From NCBI RefSeq assembly GCF_020497125.1, contig NC_059077.1, forward strand, positions 29,091,340-29,155,339: a DNA stretch of 64,000 nt. The letters are read 5' to 3'. Every line of letters begins with the position of its first letter. Position 1 is the first letter of the stretch. The notes beneath the pieces are model-generated. The model saw only the letters and a list, made by a program, of their open reading frames with translations, had not been told where the DNA came from and ran no database searches. The DNA is from Mauremys mutica (lineage: Eukaryota; Chordata; Testudines; Geoemydidae). The translations under genes and the position numbers were made by a program. This document shows, piece by piece, positions 34,361 to 46,530 of this stretch.

Positions 34361-36839
34361 TACAAGCATCAAGAGAAACACCATGTGGAAAGTTAGAGAG
34401 AAATTAAACAGCTTTTTGTTTCAGCATATTTTAATTTTTGAAGCTTGCCCCAGTGTGTGAAAATTCCTCTTTAATCACAGAAGATATACAATACTGACAG
34501 ATTATTTAGAGCTAAACATGTAAGGAGATAGGCTAATAATTCTTTAGCCTAACTATAAAATAAGGTAATGCTTTACTACTTACACTATGAATCTATCAAG
34601 CAATAATTGGATGCACGTGTTAGTAGCAGTAAAAAGGTATTGTCCAGTTCTCCACCTTACATGGGAATATAGTTTAAGTGTTTTCTTTGATTTACTGTTC
34701 CAATTAGAACAGAATGTTCAAAGAAAGAACAAAAGTGACCTGATTTAAAAGCAAAGAGTGCCTCTAAAGCTATTGTTTTGCATGTGACCTGGCTCACATT
34801 TAAATTAATTGAAACTCACATTTGTGTAAAACTGTACCCCCTCAAAGGATTAATTCAGTTTTAATAATCCATTCAATGATGAAAGTGTACACACTTTTTT
34901 CCTTGAAGATTTTGGTGTTTATAGACAGAGACGGCTTTCCAGGAAACAGGTTGATTTCTTCTTAAAGCTTTGGATGGCATGTTTTCTGTCCGATTTCTTC
35001 TTTATTCCATATTGTAAAGCCTCTTTGTTCATTACAATGAGTTGGCACTAGCAACAAAGGCAACTAGTACTGTGAGAAAATGATTTTCCCAGTCCACAAA
35101 ACCAAGTAATAAATACCACTGATTCAACAGAAAAAATAAAGCATCTAAATAATAAGAAGCCATAGACATTAAAATACTGGAGAGCTTTTTTTACTAAATA
35201 AATCTTTGGGGTAAGAGAAGGATAATCTCTATGTTAGCCATGCATGGTCTGACTTGTAATAATAGTGCATATGCCAACATAGAAATTAAAGTATATTGGT
35301 GTAGAGCCCATTTGTAAATCCTCCCTCCATTACACGAAGAAGTTGTGTTTCATATCCTGGAGTGAGTGATGCCAAATTTTCATTTAATTCCAACAAGAGA
35401 ATATCCACTATTAATGTTGACAAATTTTGGAATTATACACTATAAGGAACATTTGTACTATTCTAAAGGCAAACGAGATCATAAAAGTCTTTAGAAATAA
35501 GATTTAAAAAAAAATACCCTGCAACAATGCACTTTAACACTCCACTTCTTGCTGCAGCTGCACAGAATATTGATGACATTAGATTTGGGTGTGAACTGTA
35601 ATCTTAATTCAATACTTTTTTTGAGTAATTAAAGACTGAGTCAAGTTTAGGAGAAAAATGGATAGACTCTAGAACTACTCCCATAGTGGCTGCTTAATCT
35701 CTCTACTGACTTTATTGACACCATTTCCATCTCCTCAGCTGGAAAACGTTTGAGAAAAACCACAATATTGTGGTTCAGAAAGGATTTTTTTTCCATTAGC
35801 ACTCACATGAAGGAGGTTCTACCTTGTTTGTGTTTAACATTCATGAATCTTCAATGTGATAAAAATAATTGGGAACCACCCAAGACACAAAGGGTGGAAA
35901 GACATTGCTTGCAAATATAAGTTTTCCTTCAACGGGTAAGGCTCTGTAGATGAGCGAAAACTTTATTCCTACAGGACCTAATCCAACTCCCACTGAAATC
36001 AGTGGCAAGACTCCCACTGACTTTAATGTGAGCTGGATTGGGCACATAAAATTGGAGACTTAAGAAGGGCTTCTGAAAACATTTTAAAATGCCTTCTTTC
36101 AAGACAGAGGTTCTATAGTGGAACATGCTTGAGAAGTTTCATACTGCCTTGAGCCACATATTATGGTCCCTACCAAGTTAAGACTGAAATAGCCGTGTGG
36201 AATATGTAAGCTTACTTGTCCTTGTTCTCATATTCTTCTTAGGTTGTCAGGGTGATCCCCACCTAATGCAGTCTCAGTCGTCTTTTGCAAGTGGTTATAA
36301 ATCAGATTTATTAAGACAAAAAGAAAAAAAAAAGACTCCTTACAACTGTAAATGTTAAGAAATTTATGATAAGGCTACACTATCAGTGTGGAGGGTCCAC
36401 ATGGTGGGAATGCAGTCAAGGTAACAGGAGAGTGTCATGTAGACATTAAATAATACAATTCCTTCCATATACATAAATCCCAAGTGTCTGTGCTTGTATG
36501 CTGATGGTTATAAATTATGTAACTGAACTCCAGGAACAACCTAGACTTAAATGAGATACCAGTTAAGTAATAAAAATAAATAGATTTCCTTCCCAAGAAA
36601 CAAAAGTATTTATTAGGAGGCAGTATATGATTTCCTGAGGTCAATTTTTTTAAATTTTTTTGAACTGTCAACAACATGTAAAAAGTGACACCAGGGAAAT
36701 ACATGAGCCTGGAAAGCAGTCTTTAATTAAAAAAAAATATTGCTTAATATACTAAACCAACTCTGAAAGAATTAAAATGATCTCATATATTCTGTTCTAA
36801 TAATATCCAGTATTAAGACAGCACTGTTTGCGCAATGTT
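34361..36839. other. Intronic DNA, mostly unannotated
   Basis: AT-rich with no genes. The stretch at 35970-36055 holds a copy of the dispersed 'ctcccactgactttaatg' motif. Part of this stretch (about 35520-35620) looks non-repetitive and might be conserved, but that cannot be tested here. Confidence 0.35.
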
Positions 36840-36995
36840 CTAGTCTTCTATTTAAAGTTGTACATCTGATCTTATTGCAGCTATCTCACTGTTATTTACA
36901 ATCAAATTAAATGGTTTTATTACACCTGGGAACAGTTAAACATTGGCTTGTCAGCTGTAAACAGTTACAAGAGACAATGAAATTAGTAGATTTTT
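36840..36995. promoter_or_regulatory. Candidate non-coding conserved segment
   Basis: Non-repetitive, balanced sequence with several factor-like cores close together: 'ttatttacaatcaaatta' (forkhead/homeodomain style), 'ttttattacacctggg' (Hox-like TTTATTAC and an E-box-like CACCTG) and 'agctatc'. Inference only. Confidence 0.2.
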
Positions 36996-37234
36996 CTTAA
37001 ATAGTCATGTATCCTTAATCTAATGTGCCACTGTTAACATAGGTGACATTGATGTAGATTTTCTTTGTGCATTATCTGTCTGATCCAAAGTTCACTGAAG
37101 TCAATGCAAAGACTACAAGGGCACACTGAAGTCAATAAGTAGGTATACTAGAAGATACAATCTCATCTGCTATAAATCAGTGTGATTCCATTGATTTAAA
37201 TATAGCTGCATCAGTTCACACTAGCTCAGAATAT

Positions 37235-37330
37235 ACCCCTATGGTGCCAGCCTAATTTGAGTGTAAGTTCCTTGTGGTAGTTGCTGTGCCACCTTCTATA
37301 GTATGTTTTGTACAGCACTGTGCACAAACC
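37235..37330 (+). repeat. L2/MIR-type 3' tail
   Basis: Reads 'gagtgtaagttccttgtgg' then 'ttttgtacagcactgtgcac', a diverged form of the tail at 3655-3775. Confidence 0.4.
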
Positions 37331-39177
37331 GCCTTACTGAAAGTGAAAGCCCATAGGAGTGAATGGGAAATCGTCCATTGATTTCAATGAGCTTTGGATC
37401 AGGCCCACAGATTTAATTCAATAGAAAAAAAAATGAGCCCAGTTCTGCAATCCCTGTTCAGGCTGCAGAACTTAATAAATATGCAGTTCATATTTTACCC
37501 TCTTCCCTTGTTACTGCTATCCCTATTAACATTCAGATCTTGCATACTTCGAGGCCTTCAGACAAAGTTGACTCTGTAGTCAATTTTTTATTGTTTTTGA
37601 CAGTGTAATACTAAAAAGACTTAATGTATATCTACCTTAGCCAACTCATCATAAGTTATATGGGCCAAAATTCACTCTCCATTAGACCTGTGCAATCCCA
37701 CTAATTCCAGCGAGGTGCAACTGGGCCATATGTCTACACACAGCAATGCCTCTATCTTTACATATGCTAAAAGCTCAAACACTCTTCTTAGCCATCTCAG
37801 ATGTCAAGTTATAGGCAATACTTTTGTAATTACTCAGGGCTTTTGTTTCACACATGCTCACAGTCACTGGAGAGCACTACAGCTGTTTTATTCACTTCTA
37901 GAAATGGACTTATCAGGAGCTGTAGCAAGAGGACCTTGCAGCTGTAACACTGAGGTAAGAACTAGTGCTGAGTGGTAGAGTTTCAAGGGCAAAGCTCTAG
38001 ATGTAAAGAATAATAAAACAAAACCTAAACTATACTTTGTATATCTAGTGACAGATATACTCCAGCTATGATAAATTATGCAAGCTCCCCCAGACTTCTT
38101 ACAGAATAGTCATAATTCACCCGTTCCGTTATCCTGGAGGTATGTAAAGGCTGAGGTAATAGTTCTGGTGTAATCAAGTTGGAAAACATCTGCCAAAGTA
38201 AACCTTTATTTAGTGCATACTATATAATATTTATAGAGCAAAGCTATGAATGCTTCTTGAGCCATTTTAGGAACTGGAAACTAAATTGTACTTTCTGAAG
38301 GTTTATCCTGACTTTCTCAACTGTTCCTTTTACTTCATAGCATTTCACTGGCAAGCAGCCATTAAAACTGTTGTCTAATTACATAGCATATCAGAAGCTT
38401 GCAGCCCCGTAGATAACATTTTTTGTAGTATAACTGGATTTTAAACATTATCATCTGAGTGAAAGAAATTAATCCCCAAATTAAAATATTTTAAAAATAA
38501 AGCCATGTGTGTCAATAGTAATCATTATTTGTCTAGGGAAATGTGATTTTGGATGAGGAACTTATGTCAGAGGTTAAACACCCTAATATTTAACAGACTA
38601 CAATTTGATGGGCTGGCTAGATGGCTTACCTCTTAGGTATGGCAGGAGTTTATTCACATGTAATTACACATTTAGACAATATCTTAATGATGATACAAAA
38701 TACTGCCACTGACTCAATCCATCTGGAGATTATAGTGGCGTTCTGATTACATAGCCACATGTTAAATTATGATTCACAGAACCTATGCTTTTCACTTACA
38801 ATGTTTTGATATGGATGTTCTTGAAATACAAGGCAACATAGGTGGGGATCATTTAACACAGTTGTGCGCTTTCATTAAGACATTTTAATTTGCAGTGATA
38901 TGTAGTTAAAGAACAGTGTAGATGTTTAACTCTTTTTGATCTGATAGCAAAAACTTAAATACTTACTAACATATTATATATCCAGATGGGTTTGCTTTTT
39001 AAAGGTATTCCAGTACTGTGCTTCATTTAAGCACTCTCAAGTTACTCATTTTGAAGAAACTGTGCCCTTCATTTACTTTATGTAAACTTTGCTGACAAGA
39101 AGCTATAATTATTTTGTAGTTCTGAATTAATGCTTAACTTACGTCACTTGATGATTACCTGTTTTGTTCATTCCCTC
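37331..39177. other. Intronic DNA, nothing firm
   Basis: AT-rich and non-coding. The part at 38280-38430 is repeat-free and could be conserved. No feature can be proven. Confidence 0.35.
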
Positions 39178-39278
39178 TGAAGCACCTGGCATTGGCCACT
39201 GTTGGAAGACAGGATACTGAGCTAGATGGACTATTGGTCTGACCCAGTATGGCCGTTCTGAAGTTCTTATGTGCATGG
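39178..39278 (+). repeat. CR1-like LINE 3' tail
   Basis: A clear tail: 'cacctggcattggccactg', then 'gctagatggactattggtc', then 'ccgttctgaagttcttatg'. The family recurs at 25088-25172 (+) and 13568-13690 (-). Confidence 0.65.
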
Positions 39279-39566
39279 GGGGAAAACAGGTAAACAAATC
39301 TATGTTTTATTTAATTTTTGGCACTGCAGACAAACATTCTGCAAATCTGAAAATATCTATGACATGCCAACAAGAATATTAACTACCTTCTAATTTTATG
39401 ATGTGTTGGGTGAAAAACAAAAAGTCCTAGGCATAATGCCAGATAGATTAAGGGGAGTTGCTCCTACCTAAGGACTGTAGGACTGGGGCTCTGATCATGT
39501 GTATGTTTGTGTTTCCCTTTATTCTCTTTCCTCAGTTAGGGACTCATCCTGTAGGCACTTACACAT

Positions 39567-39642
39567 GCAGGTAACTTTATTTAAATGAATAGTTGTATTG
39601 ATTAAAATAGGACTACTCACCTGAATAAAGTTACTTGCCTGC
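39567..39642. repeat. Short fold-back repeat
   Basis: 'gcaggtaactttatt' (39567-39581) pairs with the inverse at 39624-39642, with a 4-base bulge. Typical of an old dispersed sauropsid repeat with 'gactactcac' in the middle. Confidence 0.5.
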
Positions 39643-41438
39643 ATTAATGTCTGCAGAATCAGACATTAATTCCCATTTCCTTCCTGAAGCAATATGCTCA
39701 CACAAAACCTATTTACTTTACAAGTAGAGGAGTACACATTTAGAAACACATTTCTGAGAAGCTCAGTACTCTGCTCTATTAAGAAACATGGTACAACAAT
39801 GGTAACAGCTAGAGGTACAGGCTAACCTACCAAAATGAAGTCTTCAGCATATGATTGTATCTCATAAAACTATTTTCTATGAAAATTAAAAGACTGCATG
39901 GTAAAGCCAATCTGCTTTGACACCTAAAGCATTACAAACATAGGTCTAACACTGCAGAATTAACACTTGTGATAATATAAAATATGAAAATAAGTTGCTA
40001 GCTGTAGCAAGTGGAAGCAATGACACAAGAACTCAAATGAAAAAAAATGCATATTATGGAGGTGTAAAGAAAGAATACAAGTACTGGAGAATTAACTGTA
40101 ATATATTTTTTTTTAACATACAACATGGCATCCTGCCAAACCACAGTCTATACTTTACTTACTGTTTCAAGCAGCTCTCATTTATTTTTAGTTTAGCAGG
40201 ACATATATCCCTAGGTATATTTGGATTTACAAAAACAACTAAGCCCAACCAGCTGCTCTTCACTGGTATGGTCAAATAAAGTAGCTTTCTCAAACATTGG
40301 TATAGCACAGGCTACCTTTCCAACACAGGGATGTTGGCATTTAAAATTAAACTACAATGTATTGTACAATGTTTTTACTACAATGTATTGTGATTTACTA
40401 CAGTTCCCCACCCCCTCCACTTGAGATTATTCATTTTCTTACCTGCACAAAAATTACATTTCTCAAGACTGACTACCAAAAATATATTACCAGAGACACA
40501 ATATTACTAGAAGCCTAATTAGTATTAGAGAAACGGTTCACTCTACAGGGTAAACTACAGCCACTGAAACAGCCTTGTGACTTTTACTTTGAAAATATTT
40601 CTTCTTTAAAAACGATGACAATGAAATGTGTGTGAGGTCCGTATGAGTACAGCCCCTGATGTTTACGATGCAATAGTAGTATAGCAGTGCTGCAATATGA
40701 GAACTTTCCGAAGAACAGAGTACAACGGGACACCACAAAGCAGCACATATGCTATTGACAACGCAGACATGAGCATCATGTTACCAGAGAGAAGGCAAAA
40801 CAAGGCAAAGACAAATAGCAGCAGTGGTGCCTTAAAAGTTAACTTCATGGGCTGCAATCGCTCAAAACCCAACAACATGCAGGGACAGAAATCAAAACCA
40901 GAAAAACACTTTTCACAGGATAGGGAGTGGAAGGATGGGGGGGGGGGGGAGAAGTAGATAAATCTTGTGGGGCTTAAAGGGAGGTGGGGAATCAATGTAT
41001 TGTTTTAAACTAGAGTTCACATCAAACCATTCTAATGACAGGGGATAATTGTTTTCAGACTCAGTAGAAAATACACTCCCTGCCCCCTTTACAAATCTTT
41101 CTAAGTTGCTTTTCTGCCAGCCCAGGAAACCAATTGTGTTCACTCAAACCATTTGCAAAACAAATTTCTGGAGAGAGATGAGATGTGCAGATAGGAGAAG
41201 GATGCAGCGAGCAGAGTCCAAAGAGACACCACCCCACTTCTCCCTGTCACCTTCCCAAGCAAGAGCTCTTGAGAACTAAAAGCTCGGATGGCAGGGTGGG
41301 GGTTGGCATGTGAGCAAACGAGATGCACTAGCCGTGGGGTGACTGTCCTGGTTGTGTAGGGCTTTTCTGGGGGGAGGGGTGGGATATTGATTGGGCTCCC
41401 TCTGGGCGTTCAGTTCTCAGGGGCTGCGGGGTGTCAGT
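39643..41438. other. Intron 1 near exon 1, unannotated
   Basis: AT-rich to about 40900, with an 18-bp local duplication ('ctacaatgtattgta' at about 40350 and 40378) and a G-tract at 40936-40948. It becomes more GC-rich and CpG-containing from about 41280 towards exon 1. Confidence 0.4.
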
Positions 41439-41444
41439 ACTTAC
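41439..41444 (-). other. FGF10: FGF10 exon 1 splice donor
   Basis: The minus strand reads CCGTACA followed by GTAAGT, a full-consensus donor. It leaves the exon in phase 1, matching the known position of the FGF10 exon 1/2 junction inside the Ser codon of the CPYS motif. Confidence 0.9.
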
Positions 41445-41778
41445 TGTACGGGCAGTTCTCCTTCTTGGTCCCGCTGACCTTGCCGTTCTTCTCAATCTTG
41501 AGAAAGTACTTGTTGTAAGAGTAGAGCTTCCTCCAGCGCACATCTCCCTGGAGGTGATTGTAGCTCCGCACGTGCCTCCCCGCACTGGCAGGAGAGGAGA
41601 AGGATGAAGAGGAGGAGGAGGATGAAGAAGACGCGTTGGTGGCCACCGGGGACCGCATGTCCTGGCAGATGACAGACCCAGAAGACACCAAGAAGAGCAT
41701 CAGGAAGAGGCAGCAGCACCCGCAGCAAGGCAGGTGGGAAAAGGCTGAGGCACCATTTGTCAGTATCCATTTGCACAT
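41445..41778 (-). CDS. FGF10: FGF10 exon 1 (fibroblast growth factor 10, N-terminal part)
   Basis: First coding exon of the secreted, heparin-binding mesenchymal growth factor that signals through FGFR2b in limb, lung and other organ budding (family knowledge). It gives 111 codons plus one base from ATG at 41778. Residues 1-15 ([15 protein letters not shown]) resemble the chicken start. About 16-36 is a Cys/Leu-rich hydrophobic signal-peptide core. A run of ten serines follows (about 50-59). The conserved block [19 protein letters not shown] leads into the FGF core, with [20 protein letters not shown] near the end. The exon stops at a consensus donor; the remaining exons lie outside the window. 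The frame is intact, with no sign of decay. Confidence 0.96.
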
Positions 41779-42254
41779 TGTACTGAAACGCTGGGCGCTG
41801 GAAAATGTCTCATCAGAAGAAACATACTGGAAGGGTAAAACCTGGTAAAAGGCAAGTGGAGAGCTGGTGGCTGCGGCTTCTGGTCAGAGCCCTCTGAGCT
41901 CTGATCTGGCCTGAAGTGAGTGCACCAACATCCATAACTCGGGACAAATCGCCTCAGAAGTTGCTGCCTTTTTAATCCTTCGAGTCCTCCCTCACAGAAG
42001 AAAGTTGGTGGGGTTTTTGTGTGGTGGTGGTGGTTAATCCTCTTTCCTTTTACTCTCACCCCCCCTCCCCAACCTGGTCTGAGGCTTCCCCGTGGTTATT
42101 TCGTTCTCTTCCTCCCTCCTTTCTTTACCATCTTAGATGCAGAAAGGTCTGAAAAATAGATGACAGCAGAGTGAACAACGATAGCAAAAGTAAATAACGA
42201 CTAGAACCCAAGGGGGTACTGGAAGGGGTTTCTTGCCCCAAGCCCACCCCCCCT

Positions 42255-42280
42255 ACACACACACACACACACACACACAC
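42255..42280. repeat. (AC)13 microsatellite
   Basis: Twenty-six bases of perfect AC repeat in the FGF10 5' flank. Confidence 0.97.
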
Positions 42281-42448
42281 TTGATGACTTTTGCACCTTC
42301 TTCTGATTTCCCCACCCCCTTTCCTTGGCAAAGCGCAAGCCAGTTGTACAACTCGTCCCTTCTCACTGACAGCCCAGGAGGAGGCAGTTTCTTTGTTTTG
42401 CTTTGAATCCTCCAGAAAGTACCAAAAAAAAAGAAAAAGAAATCCAAA

Positions 42449-42468
42449 GAGAGAGAGAGAGAGAGAGA
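42449..42468. repeat. (GA)10 microsatellite
   Basis: Perfect GA repeat following an A-rich purine tract. GA tracts near promoters can bind GAGA-type factors or form non-B DNA. Confidence 0.95.
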
Positions 42469-43140
42469 AAATCCCAACTTCTCTCCCCCGTCTGGTTGTA
42501 AACAGGTTGGAAGCTGTAGCCTCAGTGTATGTCAGTGATTACAAGCAAGAGGTGGGATGTGCCTCTGGTGGTCAACCCTTGTTTGCAGGGGGTCAAGCAG
42601 CGGTGGGACATCTGAAATCCTTTTGCAGCTGGAGTGAGCAAATGCCTGCTGTGGTGGGAGCCTCCGGACGGAACTGCCCTTGCTTCCTCCCAGTCTGCAG
42701 CAGAAGTAGCAGCCTCCAGCTCTTTGCTAATTGCTCCTAAAGCGTTCTTCTCCTCCGAGTGCTGGCCACCAGCATGGCTTGGAGACTCATGCTTTACTAA
42801 TTTCCCTGTCTTCCAGGCTGAACCAATCCCCTCTAGGGAACCCCCCTTCTTTCCTTTCTTCCTATTTTGTTATGCATGTTTTCTAGCGCCGGGTTTTATT
42901 TTATTTTTTTGGCAGTGAAGTGCTTGAGAGAACCACCTGGAGCTTGTTGCTGTGCTGACTTCCCCCACCCCCCTTCCTGGGCTAGAGAGGGGATCGGGGG
43001 CGAGACTTGGTTAGAAGAATATAGTACAGACAAGCCCTGAAAAGTAAGATTATATGTTGGTCAAGGAGAGTAAAAGGGAAGAGACATAATTAGCTCCCTT
43101 TCCTTCCCCTCTGCCAGCTTCCATGGAGGTCTCTCCCCCT

Positions 43141-43400
43141 TTAATGTACCATTGATTTCTCGCTTCCGTTGCTGAAATAAAAAGTTCACACTTTAGCCTG
43201 CTCTTCCTTTTAAGCCTCTCAAGATTTATTTCCCCTCACCCTCCTGGTCTCAAATGAAATCGGGGATCTAAATGACCTATAATTTCTAATTACTAACATG
43301 AGTCATTGACTGAATCACGCGTCGGACTTCAAAGCAAAATGGGCTTTTATGGGGATTGCAAAGTTTTCCCCCATAAAATCTGTCTGAATGGTTTTCTGTG
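43141..43400. promoter_or_regulatory. Candidate FGF10 upstream control segment
   Basis: Non-repetitive sequence about 1.4-1.6 kb upstream of the ATG. It contains a T-box-like half site 'ttcacactt' (43185-43193), a TCF/LEF-like 'ttcaaag' (43328-43334), several TAAT cores ('aatttctaattactaac') and 'gattgcaaag'. TBX5 and WNT/LEF1 input to Fgf10 is established in limb development. Whether these exact sites act is inference. Confidence 0.3.
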
Positions 43401-45607
43401 GGTTTTTTTTAAACCAACAATTAACAGGCAACCCTGTGTGATGCACTAAGTTTTTATACCGTAATAAGGGACCAGGGAGTGTCCCTGCTCGTGATTAAGG
43501 ACAGTCGGTACACAAGACATTAAACTGTGCATGAGCATTCACTAATGTAAAATAATCCATATAAAATGCAAGATAACCAAACACTATTAAGTAAGAGAAT
43601 AGATTACAGAGGGAAACTGACATTATGTGGAAACAAAATGAGTTATCCTGTGCATAAACATAGAACTTGTCTGAAACAGGCATTGTCAAAGGGAAATAAT
43701 GCTGATCAATAGAATGCAGTGGAAAAACAGCGTCTGCCATTATATTGTGCATTTGGACTCAATCTTACTTTGAACAGCAGAAAATACATAAAAGACAAAT
43801 AGGTATAAAATTAGATTGATTCATTAGGCTGGGCTCTTTAGTATAGTGTTAACTTCACAGTACAAAATTAGAAATGATTTTCTCCAATTTTGATGTTTAT
43901 TCAGTTGCAAAAGAGTCAGCTCTTAAATTTATGTGCTTAGATTCTGCGGGTGACATTTAAACAACCTTAAAAAATGGAACCATTTAATGCTGGAATCAAT
44001 ATGTTTTATGGTGTTGTTTATGTTACTTCAGAATATTTATTCTTCATATTTTCACTGTGGTAAAGGCTTTAGAAAATTCTGGGGCTTAATTTGATTTAGG
44101 ATTTATTTTTGAAGTTACCAATTTTAAAGAGACAAGAAAAAGAAAAAGTTTATTTTATAATGAATGGCTGACAACTTTAATGTGGCCACAATGTTAATTT
44201 CAATTTTCTAGCTCATAGTTTTATACCTGGGTTACCCACAATGTCTGAAATATACGGTATAGGGTTTCTGAGGGATTTGTGTTTCAGCCAAAAGTTCAGC
44301 TGATTCAAAAAATTTAAAATGACAAGTAATTAAAAATACATGTCTTTTAAATTGTACATTTGATGACACCATCAAATTATAGCCCTTTGTGCTAACAAAT
44401 GTCACAAAATGCAGCAATTTTTTTTAGAGTTTTTCTGCACTGGGAAGAGAAAATATAACTGGAAGCTAAAAAGGCTTTATTTAAAATATTATTTAAAGCC
44501 TCACAGCTGAATTTTCTGCTCATGTGAGAAATTCTACTTAGACCTATTTATAACTTCTGCTTGGTTGCATGAAGCAAAAATAAAAATTGCAACTTTAGAA
44601 GTTTCATATTAAATCTGCTTCTGGCAGGTGCAATACTTAGTGCAGTACTTAAAACCACTACAACAGATAGAGTCCTTTTCTATACTGTGTGATGACAGGG
44701 AGGGCATTTACAAAACAGAGCCCAAATGAAAAGCTGACATAGCTTTTTAGATTATATCTCATTCCTTTTTCTACTTTCTGTATAGCCTTTCTTTTATAGC
44801 ACAGTTGAATCCCTAAATACCCCACTACTTTGTATTGTTAGGTCACCTCTTAGGTTAGCCTGAGAAAGCCTGAGAAAAGTTCCACAGGAAAGATGCACTA
44901 TTTAACGGAATTCAATCTGTCCCAATAGATTTGAATCACTAACATAAATGTATGAATGTAGATTATATCTCTGTAATGAGGCCTGAATCATTCTCAGTTA
45001 CTTCAAAGGACTGAAATTCAACCTTCCTTTTTAGCAGCAACAATCAGACCTTAATGGGTTCCTTTATTAATTGTTCCACTGCTAAGTTGAAAAGGAACTA
45101 ACTTCAGTACAGGTCCTACACTAGAAGTGGTACCTACTACCTCTAAAACTGTTTCTTTTTTGCGTCCAAGCTCTTTACGATTTTCACATAGCTTATTTAG
45201 AGGCATTCTCATAAACATTCAGTAACATTGACTCATCCACATTGAAATAAAGCAACCCCCCTTTTAAAAAATGTATGCAATGAATAGAAAACATTTTTCA
45301 GGGTGTTGTTTTGGCAGATCAACTTTCCTCAGAATGTTTGGGGAAATGAAGTACACATAGTAACTTTAATTGGAAATATTCATAACAATCTACTAGCTTC
45401 CGATGGTTGTATCAATTTTTTTTCTTTTGATCAGTAGAGATCTTTTTTTACAGTAAGAATTGCAAGTGTTCCTGTAGTTAGACAAAATTTCATTCTTGAA
45501 TTGCTGGAGTATCTCAAGGGTGGACACACTAGGCTCTGCCTACTTTTGATTTCCCTCAAACTATCATCTTTACTTGGTGTTGTATGTAACTTCTATGTCT
45601 TTAAGTT
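43401..45607. other. Upstream intergenic DNA, nothing recognised
   Basis: AT-rich with no clear repeat or gene. Short ORFs are spurious. Confidence 0.4.
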
Positions 45608-45861
45608 TGCAGTGTTGGTGTCGCCATCTTGGTCCCTGGATATGAGACAAGGTGGGTGAGGTAATATCTGTTATTGGATCAACTTCTGTTGGTGAAAGAG
45701 ACAAGCTTCCAAGCTCCACAGAGCTCTTCTTCAGGTAATCCTGAAAGGTTGTTTTAGGTAATAAACTTGTCTGAGGAAGAGCTCAGTGGATCTTGAAAAC
45801 ATGTCTCTTTCACCAACAGAAGTTGATCCAATAACAGATATTACCTCACCCACCTCGTCTC
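45608..45861. repeat. Fold-back repeat with 60-bp arms, possibly Penelope-like
   Basis: The arms at 45644-45703 and 45802-45861 are inverted copies with a single mismatch. The inverse similarity continues more weakly through the inner part ('aagctccacagagctcttct' against 'aagagctcagtggatctt'), leaving a loop near 45735-45767. The left arm also extends outward to 'tgcagtgttggtgtcgcc' at 45608. The unit is a very common turtle repeat. Its CTGARGA...GAAA text (45771-45777 and 45795-45798) resembles the hammerhead core found in Penelope-like element terminal repeats, but this assignment is tentative. Confidence 0.6.
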
Positions 45862-46434
45862 TCTTATATCTTTAAGTGTTATTTTAGTCAGATCACTCTG
45901 AAATACCACCAGCCTCCTATACAGACTTTGGACTGCTGGATAGTAATCATGACCATTTGCTGCTGACAGTGCAATTAGAGATGTGTATTCACCTTATTGG
46001 ATCCAATCCTGCTCCCATTTTAGTGCATAGGAATTTTGCCAGCTACTGCAATGAGAGCAGATTTGGGCAAGTGATGTCATTCGTAGAGAGAGTGCTGCCT
46101 GAAATGATGCACAGAATGCTATATGACAGTGATGATGCAAACCATGCAGTCTGTAGGCCAAATTCAGCCTGCAGAGTTCTGCAATGTGGTATCTGACCAA
46201 TCCCACCTGTACAAAAGTGGTCTGACAGGTAGAATCCACAAGTCCCAGCATGCAATACTCTGTGTTAATGTGAGGCAGGCCACTCAGACCGAGCACTGCT
46301 TGCTGAAACCTTTACACCGTATGATTTACTCCCATAAATGAGGGCAGATGCATCTGTGGCATTTTATGCAAATTATGGTTTATGACAAGTCACCATCATG
46401 GTCCTCCTGTGAGTAATCTGCAATATAACAAAAA

Positions 46435-46530
46435 TTGTCTGTCATTCTATAGTGCTTTTCCACATATGTCAAAGTGCTTTACAAGGGTGAGCAAACATTA
46501 TTATTCTAATTTTCTATATAGTGTGAGGTA
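46435..46530 (-). repeat. MIR-type SINE, first part (interrupted)
   Basis: 'caaagtgctttacaaggg', then 'attattattctaattttc', is the inverse of a MIR 3' half. It is cut at 46530 by a Tigger-like MITE and resumes at 46917. Confidence 0.5.

Larger units (their letters stand above)
1..41444 (-). other. FGF10: Probable FGF10 intron 1
   Basis: This stretch lies directly downstream, on the minus strand, of the FGF10 exon 1 splice donor. FGF10 has a first intron of tens of kilobases in other vertebrates, so it is most likely all intronic. I looked for exon 2, which should encode the next part of the beta-trefoil core, and did not see it. All coding-like material found here belongs to transposons. The intron reading is inference from gene order and strand. 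Confidence 0.65.
41779..43140 (-). promoter_or_regulatory. FGF10: FGF10 5' UTR and proximal promoter region
   Basis: Sequence upstream of the FGF10 ATG on the minus strand. It is richer in GC and CpG than the rest of the window and includes simple repeats at 42255-42280 and 42449-42468. ORFs here are frame artefacts of simple and purine-rich tracts. The transcription start cannot be placed from sequence alone. Confidence 0.6.

Noticed and set aside
39950..41140. Possible FGF10 exon 2 or an alternative exon close to exon 1
   Set aside because: No text matching the next FGF core segment and no acceptor/donor pair. Only spurious ORFs.
41328..41776. Two other minus-strand ORFs over FGF10 exon 1
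   Set aside because: Wrong frames of the FGF10 exon. One runs past the splice donor.
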